NCBI RefSeq assembly: GCF_000687835.1
Contig: NZ_JHYB01000002.1
Coordinates: 124,001-188,000 of the forward strand
From: Haploplasma modicum ATCC 29102
GTDB taxonomy: Bacteria; Bacillota_I; Bacilli_A; Acholeplasmatales; Acholeplasmataceae
DNA length: 64,000 nt
Direction of reading: 5' to 3'
Shown here: positions 8,291 through 16,869 of the stretch, in pieces
How positions within the stretch are numbered: position 1 is the stretch's first letter
Layout of the letters: each line of letters starts with the position of its first letter
Made by a program: the position numbers and the translations under genes
The notes under the pieces: generated by a model
The model's input: only the letters and a program-made list of their open reading frames with translations
Databases searched by the model: none
Told to the model about the DNA's origin: nothing

Positions 8291-10066
8291 ATGATTCCAG
8301 ATGAAATATTAAAAAGAATAGATGATGAAACTGATCTTGTCTCACTAGTTAGTGAGTTTATTTCTTTGGAAAGAAAGGGTAAGAATTATTTTGGCCTTTG
8401 TCCCTTCCATGAAGACAGTAATCCAAGTTTTTCAGTTTCACCTGAAAAAAACATTGCAATGTGTATGACATGTCATAGTGGTGGGAGACCGATTAATTTT
8501 TATCGTAGAATCAAAAATATTAGTTTTAATGAAGCAGCAATTGATTTAGCAAATAGAATAGGAATTGAAGTTAGCGAGTATGAAAGAAAAAATACTAATG
8601 TTAATGATAAGTTTTATGCACTTGCTAATGATGCAGTTAGTTTTTATCAACTAAACTTAAATAGTAGCTTATCAGGGAAAAATGTCTTAAGCTATTTAAA
8701 TATGCGAAACATCAGTGATGATTCAATTAAGAAGTTTAAATTAGGTTATGCACCTAATGATAAAGATACATTATTTAATTACTTAAAAGAAAAAAATCAT
8801 GATATATCAGATATGATTACGCTTGGACTTGTTAAGCAAAGTGATGATGGATCGTACTATGACTTTTTTAGAAATAGATTAATCTTTCCTATTACTAACA
8901 CATACGATAACGTTGTAGGTTTTAGTGCAAGAAGTTTAGATAAAAATGAAAAAAATAAATATGTAAATAGTCCTGAGACACCAATTTTTAAGAAAAGTGA
9001 TACTTTATATAACTTATCAAATGCTAAGTTAGAAGCAAATCGAAAACAAGAAATAATTATTCATGAAGGCTTTTTCGATGTTATAAAAAGTGATCAAAAC
9101 GGAATTAAAAATGCAATAGCAACAATGGGAACAGCACTAACAGCTACTCATATTAAGTTAATTGGTAACTTAACAAAAAATGTTGTTTTAGCCTTTGATG
9201 GTGATAATGCCGGGATTGAATCAATGATTAAACTAATTCCTTCCTTAAATAGTAGTAGTTTATCAGTTGAAGTATTAAAAATACCTGATAGATTAGATCC
9301 AGATGAATATTTAACAAAGTATGGATTAGATAAGTATTTAGAGTTATTTAAAAACAAAGTAGATTCATATCAGTTTATGTATGAATATTATGAGTCAAAA
9401 ACAAACTTTGATAATGCAAATGATATTAAACAGTTTCAAACTAGTGTTGCATCAATGTTAAAGGGTGCAAATATGTCAGTTGTTTCATTATATAAGGAAA
9501 GACTGGCTAAAAGATTAAATATAAGTAGTAGTGATATTAAATTACCTAAAGAAAAAACATTTGTTGAAAAAGAAATAAAAAGCAAGGAAGATAAACTTGA
9601 ATCAAAATTTGAATTATCAGATATTGCCTTATTTATTGAAATGACTAGAAGTAAAGAACTATTTACATATATTAATGACCAATTAACAATTAGTCATTAC
9701 TCTAATCTAGTAGCATTTGGTCTAAGAACTAAGCTTATATCATATTATGAATATAATGAATATTTTATTTTAGGTGAGTTTAGAGAATTACTTGATATAG
9801 AACAAAATAAATACTTAGAAGATAGAGTCTTTAAACATTTAGACTGGCAAAACAATTCAAGAACCAAAGAAGTAAATTATAAAAAGATAGACCGAGAAAT
9901 TGAAGTCTTAAAAGCAACAGAGCTTTTAAGAAGAAAAAAATATCTCGCAGAACTTATCGTTGAAAGATTAAATAACAATCAAAAAACTGATAAAGAGATA
10001 ATTGAATATAAAGATACAATTAAGAAGTTAAATAAAATCATGGAGGATAAAAAGTATGGAATTTGA
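8291..10066 (+). CDS. dnaG: DNA primase DnaG
   Basis: 591 residues. The N-terminal CHC2 zinc-binding domain has Cys37, His40, Cys58 and Cys61 (CPFH...CMTC). The TOPRIM core has IIHEGFFDV with the catalytic Glu, and LAFDGDNAG supplying the acidic pair. The C-terminal region should bind the replicative helicase. DnaG makes RNA primers at the fork. The stop overlaps rpoD by 11 bases, the macromolecular-synthesis pairing dnaG-rpoD seen across bacteria. Confidence 0.96.
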   Translation: MIPDEILKRIDDETDLVSLVSEFISLERKGKNYFGLCPFHEDSNPSFSVSPEKNIAMCMTCHSGGRPINFYRRIKNISFNEAAIDLANRIGIEVSEYERKNTNVNDKFYALANDAVSFYQLNLNSSLSGKNVLSYLNMRNISDDSIKKFKLGYAPNDKDTLFNYLKEKNHDISDMITLGLVKQSDDGSYYDFFRNRLIFPITNTYDNVVGFSARSLDKNEKNKYVNSPETPIFKKSDTLYNLSNAKLEANRKQEIIIHEGFFDVIKSDQNGIKNAIATMGTALTATHIKLIGNLTKNVVLAFDGDNAGIESMIKLIPSLNSSSLSVEVLKIPDRLDPDEYLTKYGLDKYLELFKNKVDSYQFMYEYYESKTNFDNANDIKQFQTSVASMLKGANMSVVSLYKERLAKRLNISSSDIKLPKEKTFVEKEIKSKEDKLESKFELSDIALFIEMTRSKELFTYINDQLTISHYSNLVAFGLRTKLISYYEYNEYFILGEFRELLDIEQNKYLEDRVFKHLDWQNNSRTKEVNYKKIDREIEVLKATELLRRKKYLAELIVERLNNNQKTDKEIIEYKDTIKKLNKIMEDKKYGI

Positions 10067-11282
10067 TAAAATAATTGCTCAACTAATTAAAAAAGCGGGT
10101 AAGTCTAAAAAATTAGATGATGAAGAAGTTAAAAAATTTGTCACAGATGAAATTTTATATGAAGAGCTAATAGAAGAATTAGAAGAGAATAATATTGAAA
10201 TCTTAATAAAGATACAAAAAGGTAATGAAGAAATTGATGAATTAGAAATTTCAGATGACTACCTAGAAGATGAACCAGATGATTTATCCTTAGCAGGATT
10301 AGAAATTGAAGAAGATGAACTATTTGAAATAGAAGAAACAATTAACACAGTTAGAACTGATGACCCTGTTAGAATGTACTTAAAAGAAATAGGGCAAATC
10401 TCTTTAATTAATCATGAAGAAGAAATAAGGTTAGCTAAGATTACTGAAAAAGGTAAAATGGCATATGAACAACTAGAAAGAATTAAAGAAGAAAATATTC
10501 CTATTTCTAAAGAAGAAAAACATGAACTTGATTTATTAGTCTTTCATGCTGAAAATGCTAAAAATAAATTAGTAGAAGCAAACTATCGTTTAGTTGTTTC
10601 AATAGCTAAAAAGTATACAAACCGTGGATTATTATTCTTAGATTTAATTCAAGAAGGTAATATGGGATTAATGCGTGCTGTTGATAAGTTTGATTATGAA
10701 AAAGGATTTAAGTTTTCAACCTATGCAACATGGTGGATTAGACAAGCAATAACAAGAGCTGTTGCTGATCAAGCCCGTACCATTAGAATTCCAGTACATA
10801 TGGTTGAAACAATCAATAAAATGTCAAGAATAACAAGACAATTAACACAGGAGCTAGGTCGTGAACCAACACCAGAAGAAATTGGTGAAAAAATGGAAAT
10901 GTCAGCTGATAAAATTCAAAATATTCAAAGAATATCAAGAGAACCTATCTCACTTGAATCAACTGTAGGTGAAGAAGAAGATTCATCACTTGGTGATTTT
11001 ATTAGTGATACAAATACCCTTAATCCCCATGAATCAATGTTACAAGATATGACACTTCAAACCTTAGATGAGATTTTATCAACTCTAACTGATAGAGAAG
11101 AGAAAGTATTAAGACTTAGAAATGGATTATTAGATGGTAAAACCTATACTTTAGAAGAGGTAGGTCGAGAATTTGGTGTAACTAGAGAACGTATTCGCCA
11201 AATTGAAGCAAAAGCAATGCGTAAGTTAAAACATCCAACAAGACAACAAAAATTACGTGATTTTTACTATGGAAAAAAATAA
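10056..11282 (+). CDS. rpoD: Primary RNA polymerase sigma factor (RpoD/SigA)
   Basis: 408 residues. An acidic, lysine-rich N-terminal region 1.1-like segment is followed by region 1.2 ([16 protein letters not shown]). Region 2.3-2.4 is [20 protein letters not shown], then RTIRIPVHM. The region 4.2 helix-turn-helix is [25 protein letters not shown] lies ten bases upstream inside dnaG. This housekeeping sigma should read the TTGACA/TATAAT promoters listed here. Confidence 0.97.
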   Translation: MEFDKIIAQLIKKAGKSKKLDDEEVKKFVTDEILYEELIEELEENNIEILIKIQKGNEEIDELEISDDYLEDEPDDLSLAGLEIEEDELFEIEETINTVRTDDPVRMYLKEIGQISLINHEEEIRLAKITEKGKMAYEQLERIKEENIPISKEEKHELDLLVFHAENAKNKLVEANYRLVVSIAKKYTNRGLLFLDLIQEGNMGLMRAVDKFDYEKGFKFSTYATWWIRQAITRAVADQARTIRIPVHMVETINKMSRITRQLTQELGREPTPEEIGEKMEMSADKIQNIQRISREPISLESTVGEEEDSSLGDFISDTNTLNPHESMLQDMTLQTLDEILSTLTDREEKVLRLRNGLLDGKTYTLEEVGREFGVTRERIRQIEAKAMRKLKHPTRQQKLRDFYYGKK

Positions 11283-11913
11283 CAGATTAAATATTATTGA
11301 AAGTTTAATTGATAAAAATACTGATGTTTTATTAGATATCGGTACTGATCATGGATATTTAATCAAAAAAGCATTTCAAAATAATAAAATAAATAGCGCT
11401 CTAGCAACAGATATTAATATAAAACCACTTGAAAGTGCTAAAAAAAATCTTGAAGGATATAATGTTGACTTTATTTTAAGTGATGGATTTAGAAATGTTT
11501 CAAGAAAGTTTGACTGTGTAGTAATTGCAGGGATGGGTGCTAACCTAATAAATAGTATTTTAGCACTAGATCCCGGTTATGAAAACACAGTATACATCCT
11601 TCAAGCCAACAATAAGGTTGAAAGATTAAGAAAATACTTACTAGACAATAAATATAAAATCATTGATGAAGTTATTGTTTTAGATAACAAGTATTACTAT
11701 GTAATTATAAAAGCTATTAAAGGTATGATGGTATTAACAGAAGAAGAAATATACCTTGGTCCTATTTTAATGAAAAGAAGTGAGAGTATCGCTTATTATC
11801 AAAACAAATTAGACAACTATAACTACTTAATAAATAAGAAAAAAGCTCACAGAGAGCCTTTTTCAAAGCAAATATCATACTTAAATAACATAATAGACAA
11901 ACTAACTAAATAA
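11269..11913 (+). CDS. trmK: tRNA (adenine22-N1)-methyltransferase TrmK
   Basis: 214 residues from the ATG at 11269, inside the rpoD 3' end. A GTG at 11257 is possible, but family members begin near NRLNxIxSLI. The Rossmann SAM site is [11 protein letters not shown], followed by ATDI and [12 protein letters not shown], the TrmK-specific motif. The enzyme makes m1A22 in some tRNAs. Position after rpoD matches Bacillus, but the usual next gene (nif3-like yqfO) is missing and a hairpin follows. Confidence 0.92.
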   Translation: MEKNNRLNIIESLIDKNTDVLLDIGTDHGYLIKKAFQNNKINSALATDINIKPLESAKKNLEGYNVDFILSDGFRNVSRKFDCVVIAGMGANLINSILALDPGYENTVYILQANNKVERLRKYLLDNKYKIIDEVIVLDNKYYYVIIKAIKGMMVLTEEEIYLGPILMKRSESIAYYQNKLDNYNYLINKKKAHREPFSKQISYLNNIIDKLTK

Positions 11914-11915
11914 TA

Positions 11916-11948
11916 TTAAGTGCATATATAATTAATATATGCACTTAA
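11916..11948 (+). terminator. Long hairpin after trmK (possible terminator)
   Basis: Perfect inverted repeat beginning TTAAGTGCATATA (11916-11928) and ending at 11948, stem 13-14 bp with a 5-7 base AT loop. The following T tract is weak (ACATTTT), so terminator function is likely but not certain. Confidence 0.55.
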
Positions 11949-11970
11949 TACATTTTAATCAATTTTATGC

Positions 11971-11999
11971 TTTACAAACCAATTAAACTTTGCTATAAT
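11971..11999 (+). promoter_or_regulatory. Promoter of tRNA-Arg
   Basis: TTTACA at 11971-11976 and TATAAT at 11994-11999 with a 17-base spacer, 19 bases upstream of the tRNA. Confidence 0.8.
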
Positions 12000-12018
12000 A
12001 TTATAGTAATTAAAAATT

Positions 12019-12095
<77 letters not shown>

Positions 12096-12108
12096 TTGTG
12101 GACATGAC

Positions 12109-12165
12109 AAGACTTTTTATACACATTAAACTGGTTTGGCCGATAATGTAAAAAGTCTTTTTTTT
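12109..12165 (+). terminator. Terminator at the IS end, downstream of tRNA-Arg
   Basis: Stem AAGACTTTTTA..ACATTA pairing with TAATGTAAAAAGTCTT, then an uninterrupted T8 on the plus strand. It points into the IS, so it would stop outside transcription entering the element and also serve as the only visible terminator for tRNA-Arg. The copy at 21538-21595 conserves it. Confidence 0.75.
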
Positions 12166-12182
12166 ATCTCTATAAAGCCAAT

Positions 12183-12208
12183 AAGCCTACTATATAGTAG
12201 GCTTATTT
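12183..12208 (-). terminator. Palindromic hairpin at the transposase 3' end (copy 1)
   Basis: ATAAGCCTACTA/TAGTAGGCTTAT, a perfect 12-bp stem with a TA loop, overlapping the orfB stop. The second copy keeps the pairing with different bases. Confidence 0.6.
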
Positions 12209-12720
12209 TCATTATTATAGTATTCAATTTCAAATTCATTAGGACTTAAGTTGTTTAAGTGTGTATGAGGTCTTAAATTATTGTATATTTCTATATAGTT
12301 TTTTATAGAAAAATTAAGCTCTTCTGTAGTATCATAATATTCATTATTGTAAGTATCTCTTTTTAAATATTTGAAAAATGATTCAACAACTGCATTATCA
12401 TGAGGGCTACCAGCATCGGAATATGATTCTCTTACATGTAGTAATCTCATTAACTCTCTATACTGGAAAGAAGTATAGTTTCTTCCTCTATCACTATGAA
12501 AAATAACATTCTTACAATTACCTCTACTAGCAACAGCATCTTTTAAAGTATTAGATATTAAGTTAGTGTTATTTTGTGAATTTAGTCTATAAGCAATTAC
12601 TTTCCTAGAATAAAGATCAATTATTACACATAAGTAAAAAGGGTTATCACTTAATTTAAATTCAGTAACATCACCAACCCAAGCAACATTGGGTTTATCA
12701 GTTTTAAAATTTCTGAGCAA
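12190..12720 (-). pseudogene. IS3-family transposase OrfB, C-terminal catalytic part
   Basis: About 176 residues of the rve/DDE integrase core. First Asp in VAWVGDVTEF, second Asp in FHSDRGRNY, Glu in NAVVESFFKYLK, and the usual ending RPHTHLNNLSPNEFEIEYYNN. The catalytic triad is present, but the N-terminal HTH_21 half and orfA are absent because the frame runs straight into the left end of the next IS. The stop codon lies inside a 12-bp palindrome. Probably non-functional alone. Confidence 0.85.
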
Positions 12721-12784
12721 TAAATTGAACTGATACCAAAAACCTGTACTTAGTGTAAACTAATATATATGCAGGAGGGATCAT

Positions 12785-13159
12785 ATGAAAGATAAAAAGA
12801 AAAATAATAGACTATGGAGCGGAGAATTCAAATTAAAGGTCGTTTTAGACATCATTGAAAATGAACTCTCATACAGTCAAGCAGCGCGTAAATATGATAT
12901 GTATTTAACATCAGGAAGTTTAAATGATACATTACCTGCAAGATGGGTTTATCAGTATAGACTCTATGGTAAAGAACGATTCTTTCAAACTCCAAAAGAT
13001 TACCGTAAGAATCCAGTTAGAAAATTCCATATACCATCCAAAGAGGTAGAACAAAATTTAGAACTTAAAGTGAAACACTTAGAAATGGAACTTGAATACA
13101 CAAAAAAACTCATCGCCTTAGTTCAAAAACAGGAACAAACAAACAAAAATACAATGTAG
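12785..13159 (+). CDS. IS3-family transposase OrfA
   Basis: 124 residues with an N-terminal helix-turn-helix (WSGEFKLKVVLDIIENELSYSQAARKYD) and a C-terminal coiled coil (EVEQNLELKVKHLEMELEYTKK), the DNA-binding and dimerising part of an IS150-type element. GGAGGGATCAT precedes the ATG. Near residue 106 the message contains A7 followed by C (13102-13108), set in frame as A AAA AAA, where ribosomes can slip -1 into orfB. If not slipped, translation ends at TAG 13157-13159. Confidence 0.9.
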   Translation: MKDKKKNNRLWSGEFKLKVVLDIIENELSYSQAARKYDMYLTSGSLNDTLPARWVYQYRLYGKERFFQTPKDYRKNPVRKFHIPSKEVEQNLELKVKHLEMELEYTKKLIALVQKQEQTNKNTM

Positions 13160-13998
13160 TTAAAGAACTAAGGCGAAAATATGCATTAAAAGATCTACTT
13201 CTAATATCAGGACTTCCAAAATCTGTTTATTATTACTATGAGCAACGTAAAGAAACTGATAAGTATCACGATATAAAGATACTTATTTCAGAAATCTTTG
13301 AAGCTAGTAACAAAACATATGGCTATAGACGTATTAAACTCGCCCTTCAAAACTTCTATCAGGTCAAAATAGCCTATAAAACCGTTGTAAAGCTCATGAA
13401 AGAGTTACATATCGTTTGTAAGGTAAGAAAAAAGAGATATCGCTATATCTCTCAAATATCAAACAAAATTACACCCAATCTACTTAAAAGAGACTTTAAA
13501 AAAGATGAACCTAATATCGCATGGGTCACAGATGTAACGGAATTTAGATTCAATCGTAAACGTTTATATTTATCGGTCATTCAAGATCTTTACAATGGTG
13601 AAATCAAAGCATACCAAATCTCTAGGAGTCAAAATCAAGACTTGATTCTAAAAACTCTTAAGAAAGCAATCAACCCAAATGAAGACTTATCAAAGCTTCT
13701 CATACACTCTGATCAAGGTATTCTATACCAATCACCTAAATATCGTAATTACCTTAAGAAAGCATCATTTACTCAATCCATGAGTGCTAAAGGTAATGCA
13801 TATGACAATGCAGTTGTTGAAAGCTTCTTCGGGACACTTAAATGCGAAACCATCTACTTACAAAAGGTTAAATCTTTATCTGATTTAATTAGAACAATTG
13901 ATGAGTATATCTATTGGTATAATCATGAACGAATTAAACTAACTCTAGGTGGGTATTCACCTATTCAATATAGGTTAATGAATCAACAAATGATATAA
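13096..13998 (+). CDS. IS3-family transposase OrfB (DDE integrase core)
   Basis: Frame -1 relative to orfA, reached by frameshifting. The HTH_21-like N-terminus reads VVKELRRKYALKDLLLISG...SVYYYY, then YGYRRIKLAL. The catalytic core has Asp in WVTDVTEF, Asp in HSDQG, and Glu in NAVVESFFGTLK, ending WYNHERIKLTLGGYSP. All catalytic residues are present and no internal stop is seen, so the element may still be active. The first in-frame ATG (13396) would omit the N-terminal domain and is unlikely to be the true start. Confidence 0.9.
   Translation: MHKKTHRLSSKTGTNKQKYNVVKELRRKYALKDLLLISGLPKSVYYYYEQRKETDKYHDIKILISEIFEASNKTYGYRRIKLALQNFYQVKIAYKTVVKLMKELHIVCKVRKKRYRYISQISNKITPNLLKRDFKKDEPNIAWVTDVTEFRFNRKRLYLSVIQDLYNGEIKAYQISRSQNQDLILKTLKKAINPNEDLSKLLIHSDQGILYQSPKYRNYLKKASFTQSMSAKGNAYDNAVVESFFGTLKCETIYLQKVKSLSDLIRTIDEYIYWYNHERIKLTLGGYSPIQYRLMNQQMI
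13102..13108 (+). promoter_or_regulatory. Programmed -1 frameshift (slippery) site orfA/orfB
   Basis: A AAA AAA followed by C, in the right phase of orfA. The -1 frame is open from 13096 through the orfB stop at 13998, and orfB has no start of its own before 13396. IS3-family elements use this arrangement to make the OrfAB transposase. Confidence 0.75.
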
Positions 13999-14041
13999 TA
14001 ACTACAAAGAACATAAAGTACAAGAAAATGGTATCAATTCA

Positions 14042-14254
14042 AATGAAGATAAGATTACTTTGGAAAACTGGAAAAATGATTTTGAAAATTATAAAACTGC
14101 AAGTGGAACAAATAATCCAAAATTAGATTTTGATTACTTAAATCAAGCTATAGAAATTGATGCTATTAGATTTACACATTATAAAATTAAAAAATTATTT
14201 AATGTTAAAACAATCATACCTGATCAAATAAAATCCAAAATCATTAGAAATTAA
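14042..14254 (+). pseudogene. C-terminal remnant of an unrecognised gene cut by the IS
   Basis: The frame is open from the IS right end (NEDKITLENWKNDFENY...) to TAA at 14252-14254, about 70 residues, rich in Asn/Lys/Ile, with no recognisable motif. A TTG at 14060 could start it, but there is no ribosome binding site. Most likely the tail of a gene whose front was lost at the junction. Confidence 0.4.
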
Positions 14255-14375
14255 ATTATATATATGCTATTATAGATATAGGATGTAAGGGTGATGAAAA
14301 CATGGATAAAGGTGTAAAAACATTTAGGAAATCACATCAATATGCAAAATAACATAATTTTAAAAATATATAATG

Positions 14376-14452
14376 GGTGCATTTTAACAACAGTGATATA
14401 TAAATAGGATGCATTTCATCTACATTGAGTTAAAGTATGGTGTATTTTACTT
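14376..14452 (+). repeat. Repeat cluster A, about 32-bp period (IS21-type end?)
   Basis: Three copies of a unit close to RRTGCATTTYACT, with the core T at 14378, 14410 and 14441 (steps 32 and 31). Same unit and spacing as cluster B at 16208-16317, same orientation. Such phased multiple repeats resemble transposase-binding ends of IS21-like elements. No istA/istB gene is left beside it. A tiny open frame (14302-14352, 16 codons) before it has no recognisable product. Confidence 0.6.
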
Positions 14453-14480
14453 AAAATGAAAAAAAAAGAGAGAGATAAAA

Positions 14481-15599
14481 ATGAAAAAATTATTTTCAAT
14501 ATTTATGTTAATGTTTTTAGCGTTAGTAGTAGTTGGTTGTAAAAAGAAAGAAAAGATAGTGTTTGAAGCTCGATTGAGAACCGAGAATGTAAGTTCAAAT
14601 ACACAGATGTTACTTTCAAATAAGAAAGTTGATGAGAGACTCGAACTGTTATCGAGTCCAGAGTACTGGAGAATAGGACAGTCACCTACAATATATTTTG
14701 AATATTCTAGAGGTTCTAAATTCAAACTAGTGTCAGCAACTATAAGTGGTTCGAACATAGACGGTGAAATGATATTGTCAGATAATCCAGGTATTAAGCT
14801 AGGAGAGGGTTTTATACTAGATAAATTATCTGTCGAAAATAATACAGCTTTTATTGCAGAGATCAGTACACCTGAAATAACTGAATATTCAGAAATAACT
14901 TATGATTTGGAAGGTATTAAGATAGAAGTTGGCGGTATAGAACAATATGTGTCGATACCTGAGGACTCAAGCCATATTTCAATTGTAAGTGATGGAGAAA
15001 CACAAAAACAAGAAGTATTAGATATGATAAAAAATACAACTTTAGTAGACTTAAATGGAAATTATGTTGTAGTACACAATGAATTATTCTCTAATGATTT
15101 TGGAGGTTCTGTTTCATATAATATAATTGTTAATGGAAAAATATCTGAAGACCAATTTTGGTTGAATTATGTAGGTGACGGTAGTCTGACAATAGAAATA
15201 CAAGCGATAATACTAGGTTCTGAAATGGAACCTATAATAGTATATGATGATAAGCTCGGCGCTAGTTGGGATACTACTATATATTTTAGAAAGCCTGATG
15301 GATTCACATTGTTCGCTGCTGTTTTTGATGAAGAGTTACGTCAAGTAATTTTTGATGCATCAACTAAAAATGACGGAATTCCAATAACTATTTACAGAAC
15401 TATTGAAGGAAAGAATATTGAATGGATTGAAATCCTTGATGAACATTCGGATGAGTCAGAGTTGTATTTTAGATTAGAAGGTTTTTCCTTAATTGAAGTT
15501 CAAGAAATGATATCAAGTGGAAAAATCACTACTTCTACAAAAATGCCAGTTAATTTGATAGTAGAAGGTTCCGTTATATCTATACCTGGCAATCGTTAA
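14481..15599 (+). CDS. Predicted lipoprotein of unknown function
   Basis: 372 residues. A lipoprotein signal peptide ends in VVVGC with Cys20, followed by KKKEK and a charged, beta-rich body. Acidic and Ser/Thr-rich stretches with repeated extended segments (for example SATISGSNIDGEM, TYDLEGIKIEVGG, IIVNGKISEDQFW) suggest beta-sandwich folding, but I recognise no family. GAGAGAGA precedes the ATG. It sits between two clusters of IS21-like repeats and is flanked by IS debris, so it is probably acquired cargo anchored on the outer face of the membrane. Confidence 0.75.
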   Translation: MKKLFSIFMLMFLALVVVGCKKKEKIVFEARLRTENVSSNTQMLLSNKKVDERLELLSSPEYWRIGQSPTIYFEYSRGSKFKLVSATISGSNIDGEMILSDNPGIKLGEGFILDKLSVENNTAFIAEISTPEITEYSEITYDLEGIKIEVGGIEQYVSIPEDSSHISIVSDGETQKQEVLDMIKNTTLVDLNGNYVVVHNELFSNDFGGSVSYNIIVNGKISEDQFWLNYVGDGSLTIEIQAIILGSEMEPIIVYDDKLGASWDTTIYFRKPDGFTLFAAVFDEELRQVIFDASTKNDGIPITIYRTIEGKNIEWIEILDEHSDESELYFRLEGFSLIEVQEMISSGKITTSTKMPVNLIVEGSVISIPGNR

Positions 15600-15640
15600 T
15601 AGTCACAAAGTTTTATATTAAGTAAAAAAAAATAGGTTGT

Positions 15641-15684
15641 TGATATGAACCCCAATAGTTGGACCAAGTAAGATTGGAAAGACT
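15641..15684 (+). repeat. 44-bp inverted repeat, left copy (IS type C end)
   Basis: Begins TGATATGAACCCCAATAG and ends TTGGAAAGACT. It is identical over 44 bases to the reverse complement of 24401-24444. It is the outer right end of an IS3-type element whose transposase C-terminus follows on the minus strand. Confidence 0.9.
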
Positions 15685-15732
15685 TGGACTGTCAATACTT
15701 TTGTGGACAAAAAGTTAAGAGAAATCAAGAAT

Positions 15733-15967
15733 TCTGTAAATCGAATTCATTAGGTGTCATATATCACAGTGATGAATGACACCTTTTTTTGTTATAGTAT
15801 ACCTCAACATAGTTTAAAACATCTAACTTCGCTTCAGACTTTGTTTTATAATATCTCTTTGGTAGAACTTCACGCTTAAATGTTTTAAAGAATGATTCTA
15901 CTAGAGCATTATCATATGGATTACCTTTATTACTATTGCTAGTAATAAAATTGTTATTTTTAGCCAA
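15733..15967 (-). pseudogene. IS3-family transposase C-terminal fragment (type C)
   Basis: The minus-strand frame carries the last catalytic motif (GNPYDNALVESFFKTFK), then VLNYVEVYYNKKRCHSSL, the typical OrfB tail. A TGA then stands where family members have Gly before YMTPNEF. After this stop the same frame continues YMTPNEFDLQNS to a TGA near 15733. The first two catalytic Asp residues are missing. It is a decayed half-element; the matching N-terminal half type is at 23463-24444. Confidence 0.75.
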
Positions 15968-16207
15968 TGTAAGATGAGTTAAAAGAAAAAATATATTTAA
16001 ATTGTAGAGTTTCTAAAAAAGTTATTGCTACTATATCATCATTCTTGCATCTTTAACATGGTAGGATCTTTTTATAGAATTAAAAAAACTAAGGCGTTCA
16101 CCTAACAAACTAAATAAGGAATCTTTCATGCACACTTTCTTTTTTAAATTGACATTTAGATTGACTTTATTAAACCTATTTTATATTTATTTAAAAGGCA
16201 TAAAAAA
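15968..16207. other. Intergenic IS debris
   Basis: No supported gene. The left part probably holds further decayed transposase sequence of the type C element (minus strand), too degraded to read. The rest, up to the repeats at 16208, shows only short open frames without ribosome binding sites. Confidence 0.4.
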
Positions 16208-16317
16208 GGTGCATTTTACTACACTCAACAGAAAACTATGTTGCATTTTGGTCTCAGTGAAGCCATTTATGGGTGCATTTTACTCGCGCTCATTAAAATT
16301 GTGTAGCATTTCACTCA
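16208..16317 (+). repeat. Repeat cluster B, about 32-bp period (IS21-type end?)
   Basis: Four copies of a unit near RRTGCATTTYACT, with cores at 16210, 16242, 16274 and 16305 (steps 32, 32, 31). Three helical turns per step would put all sites on one DNA face. Same orientation as cluster A, so these are two equivalent ends, not a left-right pair. Confidence 0.65.
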
Positions 16318-16341
16318 CAATAACACATCTTGAAATTAAAT

Positions 16342-16374
16342 AATGCTACCTATATTAGGTGGCATTTTCTTTTA
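16342..16374 (+). terminator. Terminator hairpin after repeat cluster B
   Basis: AATGCTACCT pairs with AGGTGGCATT (one wobble), loop ATATT, followed by TTTTCTTTT. Confidence 0.7.
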
Positions 16375-16818
16375 TATAAAGCCTTTTATGCTATAAAAAG
16401 AGTGTTTTTAGTAATTTTATAAAAAATTATGAACTTATATAATAATATAGAAAGTATCATTGTATTTATTAGTTTTTATTAAAGTAATGATATTACAACT
16501 AAAGTACATATTCCGTATTATAATTTATGAGGATTTTGGTGTATGAGTTTGATACAAACAATTTAACCAATATATTAGTCAATTCTAGTTCTAAAAACAC
16601 TTATGTAACTAATGCTAGTGTTTTATTCCAAATAATTGAATGAATTTTACTAAGATTAGAACTGAAGCTAAGTATATAATAAATAAAGCGTATTTTTATT
16701 CTACTGTTTTATTAAATGATTGGTTAAAAATAAAAGAAGAGTATTTATAATTAAAGAGTATATATATATAAAAGCATAATAATTAATCATATCAAGATCC
16801 GTAGAGGAGATTAAATCA
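16375..16818. other. Intergenic region with a degenerate coding trace
   Basis: No intact gene. One frame (16536-16643) reads VYEFDTNNLTNILVN...LFQIIE and stops at TGA. An overlapping frame starting at ATG 16640 continues NFTKIRTEAKYIINKAYF...IKEEYL to TAA 16748-16750. Together they look like a short gene tail broken by a frameshift. I do not recognise the product. Confidence 0.3.
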
Positions 16819-16857
16819 TTGACTTAATGTCCCTTAAACTATATAATAAAAGGGACA
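16819..16857 (+). promoter_or_regulatory. abiE promoter with operator-like inverted repeat
   Basis: TTGACT (16819-16824), 17-base spacer, TATAAT (16842-16847). Perfect 8-bp inverted arms TGTCCCTT (16828-16835) and AAGGGACA (16850-16857), 22 bp apart start to start, bracket the -10. AbiEi-type antitoxins are known to repress their own promoter by binding inverted repeats, so this is the likely operator. Confidence 0.75.
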
Positions 16858-16869
16858 AGGAGTGATGAT

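Larger units (their letters stand above)
12099..12725 (-). mobile_element. IS3-family element fragment, type A copy 1 (3' part)
   Basis: The fragment runs from the outer end TGGACATGACAAG (12099), three bases after tRNA-Arg, to the left end of the complete IS at 12726. It carries the C-terminal part of orfB on the minus strand plus two hairpins. A second copy of the same end is at 21528-21825, so the boundary TGGAC...CAAGAC is supported by comparison. The orfB N-terminus and orfA are missing. Confidence 0.8.
12726..14041 (+). mobile_element. Complete IS3-family insertion sequence
   Basis: 1316 bp with terminal inverted repeats of about 26 bp. The left end begins TGAACTGATACCA (12726) and the right end closes TGGTATCAATTCA (14041); the arms share the inner TGTACTT block and differ at about 6 positions. 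Two overlapping frames (orfA, orfB) are joined by a -1 frameshift site, and the DDE triad is intact. AAT occurs on both sides (12723-12725 and 14042-14044), the right size for a target duplication. However, the right flank does not continue the transposase interrupted on the left, so a simple insertion is not proven. Confidence 0.88.

Noticed and set aside
13396-13998. Separate OrfB starting at the internal ATG 13396
   Set aside because: This would remove the conserved N-terminal domain. The upstream -1 frame is open back to 13096 and a slippery site is in phase, so a frameshift product is more likely.
14376-16317. Regular repeats as a CRISPR array
   Set aside because: Repeat units are only about 12 bp, degenerate, and three or four per cluster with no cas gene. 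Spacing fits protein-binding sites at transposon ends.
16128-16343. Open frame of 71 codons (plus strand)
   Set aside because: It runs through the repeat cluster, has no ribosome binding site and no family pattern, so it is a chance frame.
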